A DNA stretch of 5,228 nucleotides from Actinomycetes bacterium. GTDB lineage: Bacteria; Actinomycetota; Acidimicrobiia; Acidimicrobiales; UBA8190. Made by a program: the position numbers and the translations under genes. This document shows, piece after piece, positions 1 to 4,227 of the stretch; within the stretch, counting starts at the first letter, position 1; each line of letters begins with the position of its first letter. The notes below the pieces were generated by a model that worked only from the letters and a program-made list of their open reading frames with translations, had not been told where the DNA came from and made no database searches. Where the stretch lies: contig JAJYAB010000158.1 in NCBI GenBank assembly GCA_021779775.1, positions 1 through 5,228 of the forward strand, given 5' to 3'.

Positions 1-2
1 AC

Positions 3-1040
3 GTCGCCGGGCCGTCGGCGCAGCTCGACGAGCCGGCGATCTCGGAGCACGTCGACGAGCTGGCGATCTCGGAGCATCTCGACGCCGGCCCCGGCGGTAG
101 GCATGCGGGTGGTGGCAGCCCCGACGTCGCCGACCACCTGCGCTCGTGCGAGCGGTGCCGGTCGCTGGTCGAGACCACCGCCAGCGTCCGAGCGCTGGTC
201 GCTACGCCGGTTCCCCGGGTGCCGGAGGCACGCCGCCGGCAAGCGGTGGAGACCGCGCTGATCGCGGCGGCGCCGGCCGGGCCGCATGCACCGGCGCACG
301 AGGTGTCCGGGTTCGCGTCGGGGCAGGGAGGCCGAAGGCGCCGGTCCCTGCCGGTGGTGATGGCCGGCGTGGCCGCTGCCCTGGTCGTGGCGGCAGCCGT
401 CGTGGTGCCGCTGTCGATCAGCACGGGCCAACACGTGACGAGCGCCGCGGACGGTCGTGTTGCCCACGGGCGAGCACACCCATCCGGCCCGGCCTCGGCA
501 TCGTCCGGCGCCCCTTTGGCACCTTCCGGTCCGGCCTCGGCATCGCCTGACGCCTCCTCGGGGCTTCCGGCGTCCGCAGCCGGAGCGACCGAGTCCTTTG
601 GCACCAGGGCCCCGCCAGCCGCTGCCTTGCCGCTGTCGGGCGACCTTGGCCCGGTCCGCGACCTGGCGAGCCTGCGCCGGCGGGTGCGGGCAGTCCTGGC
701 CGCACATCCTGCTGGTCTGGAACCGGCGTTCCCCGGCGCGCTGCCGGGTAGCTCTGGCCTCTGGAACGGCGCCACGTACCCGTCTGCCCAGGCGTCAGCC
801 GGCGGCGTGCCGCTGGGGCAGCCGGCGGCGGGAGCTCCAGCAGGCGGCGCCGTGCCTGCCGCCTGCTGGCAGGGCGCGGCGGCATCGGTCGGCGGCGGGG
901 CGATCCTGATCGGTGATCAGGCGGACGTCGGCGGCGCGCCGGCGTACGTGGTGGTGGTGCGTCCCGCCATCGGGCCTGGATCCCTGGCGCTGGTGATCGC
1001 GCCGGCGGGCTGCCGGGTGCTGGCAGTGGTGCGGCTATGA
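3..1040 (+). CDS. Anti-sigma-factor-like zinc-finger membrane protein (5' end outside window)
   Basis: The frame is open from the first bases, so the true start lies upstream; 345 residues are visible. Near the N-terminus is HLRSCERC (His 45, Cys 49, Cys 52, counting from base 3), the H-x3-C-x2-C signature of ZAS/zf-HC2 anti-sigma domains, preceded by ISEHLDAG. Four arginines then lead into one hydrophobic helix (about bases 351-416), which predicts a cytoplasmic zinc finger and an extracytoplasmic C-terminus. The outer part is rich in Ala, Pro, Ser and Gly with near-repeats of SGPASAS, and ends in a more ordered hydrophobic segment with two cysteines (codons 864-866 and 1011-1013) that could form a disulfide. 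By family, such proteins bind and inhibit an ECF sigma factor, whose gene is usually just upstream; that region is not visible here. A GTG at 219 is in frame but would remove the zinc finger, so it is not the start. The family call is fairly sure; the outer domain is not recognised. Confidence 0.72.
   Translation, partial: VAGPSAQLDEPAISEHVDELAISEHLDAGPGGRHAGGGSPDVADHLRSCERCRSLVETTASVRALVATPVPRVPEARRRQAVETALIAAAPAGPHAPAHEVSGFASGQGGRRRRSLPVVMAGVAAALVVAAAVVVPLSISTGQHVTSAADGRVAHGRAHPSGPASASSGAPLAPSGPASASPDASSGLPASAAGATESFGTRAPPAAALPLSGDLGPVRDLASLRRRVRAVLAAHPAGLEPAFPGALPGSSGLWNGATYPSAQASAGGVPLGQPAAGAPAGGAVPAACWQGAAASVGGGAILIGDQADVGGAPAYVVVVRPAIGPGSLALVIAPAGCRVLAVVRL
25..78 (+). repeat. 27-bp tandem duplication in the zinc-finger gene
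   Basis: Two adjacent 27-base units (25-51 and 52-78) match at 24 of 27 positions, and the next six bases (79-84) begin the unit again. The length is a multiple of three, so the frame is kept and a nine-residue block is doubled: AISEH-VDEL-AISEH. The repeated ISEH lies just before the zinc-binding motif, where the first His-bearing helix of these domains is expected. Confidence 0.85.
483..545 (+). repeat. 21-bp direct repeat in the Pro/Ala/Ser linker
   Basis: Bases 483-503 and 525-545 match at 20 of 21 positions with a 42-base period. Both copies read SGPASAS in the anti-sigma-like protein. They lie in the low-complexity linker just outside the membrane and probably reflect slippage or unequal exchange in a flexible stalk. 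Confidence 0.7.
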
Positions 1041-1081
1041 CGCCGGCCAGGCGGTGGTGCGGCTATGACGCCGGTCAGGCG
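1026..1081 (+). repeat. 28-bp tandem duplication over a stop codon
   Basis: Units 1026-1053 and 1054-1081 match at 27 of 28 positions (C/T at the single difference), and a few further bases restart the unit. The first copy contains the last codons and TGA stop (1038-1040) of the anti-sigma-like gene. The second copy lies in the intergenic region and carries the same last codons and TGA out of frame. The protein is unchanged because the stop is in the first copy. Confidence 0.88.
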
Positions 1082-1090
1082 GTGCCGACG

Positions 1091-1270
1091 TCACGAACCG
1101 GCCGGGGACCGGTGACCGGCCGGGGCCTGGGGTACCGGCGCCCACCGGTCGGCGCTCCCCGTGCGGATCCCGTTGACCTGCCCGGTGGCGGCCGCCCTGC
1201 GGCGTAGGACCCTGGCCACCGTGGTGGCGGCACCAGCCAGGACGGCCAGACGGACCAGCGTGCGCTTCAT
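1091..1270 (-). CDS. Possible small membrane-anchored protein, 59 aa
   Basis: ATG at 1268-1270 (minus strand), TGA at 1091-1093. The protein begins MKRTLVRLAVLAGAATTVAR, a basic start plus one short hydrophobic helix, followed by VLRRR, then a polar tail with DRWAPVPQ. This layout (Lys/Arg, one helix, basic cluster, acidic-Trp motif) resembles the very small actinobacterial proteins annotated as DLW-39-like, whose function is unknown. Almost all third positions are G or C, as in real genes here. There is no Shine-Dalgarno sequence at normal distance: the nearest, AAGGAG, is 35 bases upstream. A TACGCT eight bases before the ATG could be a -10 box of a leaderless transcript. The gene would be divergent from leuA and convergent with the anti-sigma-like gene. 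The C-terminus PAGHRSPAG is encoded by a short DNA repeat. It may be a chance open frame in GC-rich DNA. Confidence 0.42.
   Translation of the reverse strand: MKRTLVRLAVLAGAATTVARVLRRRAAATGQVNGIRTGSADRWAPVPQAPAGHRSPAGS
1097..1125. repeat. 11-bp direct repeat ACCGGCCGGGG
   Basis: The 11-mer occurs at 1097-1107 and 1115-1125, an 18-base period, with an ACCGGT palindrome between. It contains the self-complementary CCGGCCGG. It follows the 28-bp duplication and encodes the tail of the possible small minus-strand protein. No U-run follows on either strand, so I do not call it a terminator. Confidence 0.55.
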
Positions 1271-1310
1271 GGTCGGCCAGCGTACCGTTGACCCGGCGGC
1301 TGGTGCTCCT

Positions 1311-1341
1311 TGACTGCAGCGGCGCCGTCGGCCACCATGAT
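1311..1341 (+). promoter_or_regulatory. Weak promoter candidate for the leuA leader
   Basis: TTGACT at 1311-1316 resembles a -35 box, and CATGAT at 1336-1341 matches four of six bases of a -10 box, with a long 19-base spacer. Transcription would then begin close to the ATG at 1346, making the leader peptide leaderless or nearly so. This would explain why no ribosome-binding site is seen before it. Another TTGACC at 1288-1293 is an alternative -35. Both assignments are by eye and weak. Confidence 0.25.
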
Positions 1342-1390
1342 GAGGATGCATCGAGCTGCCGCCATCACCGCCTGCCTCCTCCTTACCTGA
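1337..1390 (+). CDS. Leucine leader peptide of the leuA attenuator
   Basis: A short frame reads MMRMHRAAAITACLLLT and stops at TGA 1388-1390. Three consecutive leucine codons, CTC CTC CTT (1376-1384), come just before the stop, the arrangement expected of a leader peptide that senses charged leucine tRNA. CTT is not used in frame in the leuA gene that follows, so the leader uses a codon its target avoids. Three in-frame ATGs (1337, 1340, 1346) are possible starts. No convincing Shine-Dalgarno sequence precedes any of them, and the ATG at 1346 would suit a leaderless transcript (14 residues). The frame ends directly at the 5' arm of a hairpin (1391-1416), with a terminator beyond, and leuA is the next gene. 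The peptide itself probably has no function; its translation is the signal. Confidence 0.72.
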   Translation: MMRMHRAAAITACLLLT

Positions 1391-1416
1391 CGGCGAGCGC
1401 CACATCGCGCTCGCCG
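1391..1416 (+). promoter_or_regulatory. Attenuator hairpin after the leader peptide
   Basis: Bases 1391-1400 (CGGCGAGCGC) pair perfectly with 1407-1416 (GCGCTCGCCG), a 10-bp stem with the six-base loop CACATC. The stem begins on the base after the leader stop codon, so a ribosome stalled at the Leu codons or paused at the stop would cover its 5' arm. It therefore can report ribosome position to the downstream terminator. The loop CATC could also pair with GATG around the leader start (1339-1342 or 1345-1348), which would be a pseudoknot; four pairs is weak support. Confidence 0.68.
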
Positions 1417-1422
1417 ACCTGT

Positions 1423-1452
1423 CCCCCTGCGCCGAAAGGCCAGGGGGTTTTT
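1423..1452 (+). terminator. Intrinsic terminator (attenuator) upstream of leuA
   Basis: CCCCCTG (1423-1429) pairs with CAGGGGG (1441-1447). After one bulged C (1430), GCC (1431-1433) pairs with GGC (1438-1440), closing a GAAA tetraloop. TTTTT follows directly at 1448-1452, in a region where T-runs are otherwise rare. This is a textbook factor-independent terminator placed 68 bases before the leuA start, so it should end transcription before leuA unless prevented. It is the strongest regulatory element in the window. Confidence 0.88.
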
Positions 1453-1507
1453 CGTTGGCCAGGCATGACCGGCAGGCGCACCCGGTGCGTCCGATCACCA
1501 CCCGAGC

Positions 1508-1512
1508 GAGGA
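1508..1512 (+). promoter_or_regulatory. Ribosome-binding site deciding the leuA start
   Basis: GAGGA lies eight bases before ATG 1521. This supports 1521 over the in-frame TTG at 1455, which would start in the tail of the terminator and add 22 residues unlike the family. Confidence 0.75.
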
Positions 1513-1520
1513 CATCCACC

Positions 1521-3137
1521 ATGATCGACCGCCATGACACCACCGACATCCCGGGATCGCCGACTGGCACCCCGCCGCCTGACGGGGGCCACCTGATCGT
1601 GTTCGACACGACGTTGCGCGACGGCGAGCAGTCGCCGGGGATATCGCTCGACACCGCCGAGAAGCTCGAGATTGCCGAGCAGCTGGCCCGGGTGGGCGTC
1701 GACTACATCGAGGCCGGGTTCCCGGTGGCGAGCCAGGGGGACTTCGAGGCGGTGCAGGCCATCGCCCGCTCCGTCGGCACGCAGCCGGGCGCCCCTGCCA
1801 TCTGCGGGCTGTCCCGGACGCAGCTGGGCGACGTCGACCGGTGCTGGGCGGCCCTGCGCGACGCCGACCGGGCACGGATCCACGTGTTCATCTCGACGAG
1901 CCCGCAGCACATGGAGCACATGCTGAAGATGGACGAGGCGCAGGTGCTGGCCGAGGTGCGCAGCGGGGTCTCCCGGGCCCGCGAGCACACCGCCGACGTG
2001 GAGTTCAGCCCGCAGGACGCCACCCGGACCCCGCTCGACTTCATGCTGGAGGTGCTGCGGACATCGGTGGAGGCGGGGGCCACCACCTTGAACATCCCCG
2101 ACACCGTCGGGTACGGCATCCCGTGGGACTTCGGGGCGCTGATCCAGCACATCCGCCGCGAGGTTCCGGGCGACTACCTCCTGTCGACGCACTGCCATAA
2201 CGACCTCGGGCTGGCGACCGCCAACACCCTGGCCGGCGTGCAGGCCGGTGCCCGGCAGGTGGAGGTGTGCGTCAACGGGCTCGGGGAGCGGGCCGGCAAC
2301 GCCGCGTTGGAAGAGGTCGTCATGGCGTTGCGGATCCGGGCCGACCAGTTCCCCGGTGTCACGACCACGGTCCGGAGCGAAGAGCTGGCGCGGGTGTCGC
2401 GCCTCGTAGCTCGCCTGACCGGCTACCCGGTGCAGTACAACAAGGCCGTGGTGGGCCGCAACGCCTTCGCCCACGAGTCCGGCATCCACCAGCACGGCGT
2501 GCTGGCCGACCGCTCCACCTACGAGATCATCGACGCCGCCGCAGTCGGCCAGGTCGGTCGCCAGATCGTGCTGGGCAAGCACTCGGGCCGCCATGCCTTC
2601 GCCGACTCGCTGGCGAAGATGGGCATCTCCATCCAGGGCGACGGGCTGAACCAGGCGTTCACCCGGTTCAAGGAGCTGGCTGACCGCAAGGTGGAGATCA
2701 CCGAGGACGACCTCGAAGCCATCGTCGCCGAAGAGGTCGGCCACGACCTGGTGGAGGGGTTCCTGCTCGATTCCCTCGAGGTGTCCGGTGGCACGGTGGG
2801 CGTCCCCCGGGCCACCGTGGTGGTGAGCCGCGGCGGGTCCAAGTCGGAGGCCACCGCCGACGGCAACGGCATGATCGACGCCGCCTGCGTGGCCATCCGC
2901 CAGGCCACCGGGGTCGACGCCAAGCTGATCGGCTTCACCGTCTCGTCGGTCACCGGCGGTGTCGACGCGCTGGGCGACGTCGTGGTGCAGCTCGAGGCGG
3001 GCGGGGCCAAGGTGTCCGGCCGCGGCGTCTCCACCGACGTCGTCGAGGCGTCGGCCCGCGCCTACGTGTCGGCGGTCAGCCGGCTCGTGCGGATCCAGGA
3101 GCGTAACGATCGCCGCCAGGTCGAGATCGGCCCCTGA
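1521..3137 (+). CDS. leuA: 2-isopropylmalate synthase
   Basis: This 538-residue cytoplasmic enzyme condenses acetyl-CoA with 2-oxoisovalerate to give 2-isopropylmalate, the first committed step of leucine synthesis. The length fits the bacterial LeuA type (about 510-540). The TIM-barrel domain starts near residue 25, with DTTLRDGEQ at 29-37 (catalytic Arg 33, metal ligand Asp 34). The HCHND motif at 224-228 supplies metal ligands His 224 and His 226, and GLGERAGNAALEE follows, with Asn 260 at the expected spacing. HESGIHQ (318-324) and GKHSGRHAF mark the linker subdomains. The C-terminal leucine-binding regulatory domain runs from about residue 415 and holds GRGVSTDVVEASARAYV from residue 500, so feedback inhibition by leucine is expected. 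A 17-residue variable N-terminus precedes the core. The gene sits behind its own leader and terminator and converges on the minus-strand monooxygenase gene, with seven bases between the stops. Homocitrate or citramalate synthase are related alternatives, but the leucine leader and the leuCD neighbours favour LeuA. Confidence 0.96.
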   Translation: MIDRHDTTDIPGSPTGTPPPDGGHLIVFDTTLRDGEQSPGISLDTAEKLEIAEQLARVGVDYIEAGFPVASQGDFEAVQAIARSVGTQPGAPAICGLSRTQLGDVDRCWAALRDADRARIHVFISTSPQHMEHMLKMDEAQVLAEVRSGVSRAREHTADVEFSPQDATRTPLDFMLEVLRTSVEAGATTLNIPDTVGYGIPWDFGALIQHIRREVPGDYLLSTHCHNDLGLATANTLAGVQAGARQVEVCVNGLGERAGNAALEEVVMALRIRADQFPGVTTTVRSEELARVSRLVARLTGYPVQYNKAVVGRNAFAHESGIHQHGVLADRSTYEIIDAAAVGQVGRQIVLGKHSGRHAFADSLAKMGISIQGDGLNQAFTRFKELADRKVEITEDDLEAIVAEEVGHDLVEGFLLDSLEVSGGTVGVPRATVVVSRGGSKSEATADGNGMIDAACVAIRQATGVDAKLIGFTVSSVTGGVDALGDVVVQLEAGGAKVSGRGVSTDVVEASARAYVSAVSRLVRIQERNDRRQVEIGP

Positions 3138-3144
3138 CCGGGCG

Positions 3145-3477
3145 TCAGCCAGCGGCAGTGGCGGGCGAACCACCAGCCACCTCGTAGGACCACAGCTCAG
3201 AGGACACCGAGACCGGGCCCCCATGGGGTGCAGGCCGGTTGGCACCGGCGTGGCCGTGGGCGAAGGCAGGCGAGCTCACCCAACCCTGGAACGCCTCGTC
3301 GTCCCTCCACCTCGTGACGACCAGCCACTGGTGGCGCTCGTCGGTCGGTCGGAGCAGCTCGAACCCCTCGAAGCCGTCCTGTCCGTCGACGGCGCCGGCG
3401 CGTGCCGCGAACCGCCGGGCCAGCTCGTCTCCGGAATCTTCTGGAACGGTGATGGCATTGATCTTGATGACCGTCAT
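3145..3477 (-). CDS. MhuD/IsdG-like heme-degrading monooxygenase (ABM family)
   Basis: A 110-residue protein of the antibiotic-biosynthesis-monooxygenase (dimeric alpha-beta barrel) family. It starts MTVIKINAITVP and contains GFEGFELLRPTDERHQWLVV and DEAFQGW. From memory this closely follows mycobacterial MhuD (MPVVKINAIEVP, GFLGFQLLRP, DEAFQAW), a cytosolic enzyme that opens heme and frees iron. The heme-pocket residues are present: Asn 7, Trp 66 and a histidine at 76. MhuD has its histidine nine residues after the Trp and IsdG ten; this protein has ten, with another His at 74. ATG 3477 puts Asn at position 7; an ATG at 3483 adds two residues and is equally possible, as neither has a clear ribosome-binding site. 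The gene lies 147 bases downstream of leuD on the same strand and ends seven bases from the leuA stop. Family membership is near certain; heme as substrate is inferred. Confidence 0.88.
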   Translation of the reverse strand: MTVIKINAITVPEDSGDELARRFAARAGAVDGQDGFEGFELLRPTDERHQWLVVTRWRDDEAFQGWVSSPAFAHGHAGANRPAPHGGPVSVSSELWSYEVAGGSPATAAG

Positions 3478-3483
3478 GGGCAT

Positions 3484-3497
3484 GATCTGATCAGATC
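3484..3497. promoter_or_regulatory. 14-bp perfect palindrome at the monooxygenase start
   Basis: GATCTGATCAGATC is a perfect inverted repeat without spacer. It abuts ATG 3483 and lies six bases before ATG 3477, where a ribosome-binding site would be expected. It could be a repressor operator over the transcription start of the monooxygenase gene, or chance. It does not look like a recognisable Fur/IdeR box. Confidence 0.35.
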
Positions 3498-3547
3498 GCC
3501 CGGAGCTCGGCACGTCGGGCACGCGGCTGTCCCCGCCAGCGCCTCCG

Positions 3548-3567
3548 GGCAGGCCCGTCGGCCTGCC
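3548..3567 (-). other. GC hairpin between leuD and the monooxygenase gene
   Basis: GGCAGGCC (3548-3555) and GGCCTGCC (3560-3567) form a perfect 8-bp stem with a four-base loop. No U-run follows on the minus strand, so it is not a standard intrinsic terminator. It may protect the 3' end of the leuCD mRNA or help end transcription with Rho. Together with the spacer length, it suggests the monooxygenase gene may not simply be a third gene of the leuCD operon. Confidence 0.4.
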
Positions 3568-3600
3568 ACCGCGGGCGTCGCATCCGGCCCACCGATCGCC

Positions 3601-3612
3601 AGCAAGCTTGCT
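3601..3612. repeat. 12-bp palindrome just past the leuD stop
   Basis: AGCAAGCTTGCT is a perfect inverted repeat 12 bases beyond the leuD TGA (3625-3627). As RNA it could form only a short stem with a four-base loop. It might be a protein site or chance; no function is claimed. Confidence 0.3.
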
Positions 3613-3624
3613 CAGCCCCAAGCG

Positions 3625-4227
3625 TCAGTCGTTGGCGGCGGCCGCCGGCAGCCAGGAGGGCCGCTGCCCCTCGTAGCGCTCGATGTCCTGCTCGTGGCGC
3701 AGCGTCAGCCCGATGTCGTCCCACCCGTTCAGGAGCCGCTCGCGCGTGAAGTCGTCGAGGGCGAACGTGCCCGACAGCCCGGCGCCGGGTGCCTCGATCG
3801 TGCAGCGGGCCACGTCGATGGTCACTTCGAGCCCAGGATCATCGGTGACCGCCTGCAGGAGCCTCCGGCCGAGCTCGACGTCTACCTGCACGGGGAGCAG
3901 CCCCTGCTTGGTGGCGTTGTTGCGGAAGATGTCCCCGAAACGAGGCGACACGACGGCCTCGAACCCGTAGTCGGCCAGCGCCCACACGGCATGCTCGCGC
4001 GACGACCCGGTGCCGAAGTTCGGACCGGCGACGAGGATGCTCGCCCCCTGGAACTCCTGGCGGTTCAGGACAAAGTCGCGGTCGTCGCGCCACTCCGAGA
4101 ACAGCCCGGCGCCGAACCCGGTGCGCTCGACGCGCTTCAACCAGTCGGACGGGATGATCTGGTCGGTGTCGACGTCCGAGCGGTCGAGCGGCACCGCCCG
4201 GCCGCTCACGATGTGGACCGGTTTCAT
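3625..4227 (-). CDS. leuD: 3-isopropylmalate dehydratase small subunit
   Basis: A 200-residue protein, the usual length for LeuD (about 190-205). With LeuC it forms the isopropylmalate isomerase that converts 2- to 3-isopropylmalate in the cytoplasm. It is the aconitase swivel domain. Visible landmarks are DVDTDQIIP (18-26), the substrate-contacting GPNFGTGSSREHA (68-80), and NNATKQGLLPV (103-113). The C-terminus holds GWDDIGLTLRHEQDIERYE, typical of the family, then a short Ala-rich end. The start is ATG 4225-4227, whose last two bases are shared with the leuC stop (ATGA overlap, four bases). A strong GGAGGAG lies five bases upstream inside leuC, so translation is coupled and the two subunits are probably made in equal amounts. 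No truncation or frameshift is seen. Confidence 0.96.
   Translation of the reverse strand: MKPVHIVSGRAVPLDRSDVDTDQIIPSDWLKRVERTGFGAGLFSEWRDDRDFVLNRQEFQGASILVAGPNFGTGSSREHAVWALADYGFEAVVSPRFGDIFRNNATKQGLLPVQVDVELGRRLLQAVTDDPGLEVTIDVARCTIEAPGAGLSGTFALDDFTRERLLNGWDDIGLTLRHEQDIERYEGQRPSWLPAAAAND

Noticed and set aside
146..550. Plus-strand frame of 134 codons overlapping the anti-sigma-like gene
   Set aside because: Arg/Gly-rich product without motifs, out of frame with the zinc-finger and membrane helix of the real gene.
1091..1150. Terminator for the anti-sigma-like gene
   Set aside because: There are GC repeats and ACCGGT palindromes, but no stable stem followed by a T-run could be found.
1321..1452. 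T-box riboswitch as the leuA control element
   Set aside because: No T-box consensus or specifier stem is seen, and the Leu-codon leader explains the terminator more simply.
1478..1492. Small CGCAC/GTGCG hairpin before the leuA ribosome-binding site
   Set aside because: Only five pairs with a three-base loop and not overlapping the GAGGA; too weak to call a sequestering element.
1455..1520. Upstream TTG start for leuA adding 22 residues
   Set aside because: It begins three bases after the terminator T-run with no ribosome-binding site, whereas ATG 1521 has GAGGA at eight bases.
1271..1654. Upstream extension of the small minus-strand frame into leuA
   Set aside because: It would run antisense to the leader, terminator and leuA start. 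The only AAGGAG in it is not followed by an in-frame start at usable distance.
1383..3245. Long minus-strand open frame of 620 codons opposite leuA
   Set aside because: Its product is an uneven mix rich in His, Asp, Gly, Val and Arg with no family motif, and it lies antisense to a clear leuA. It is a GC-bias shadow.
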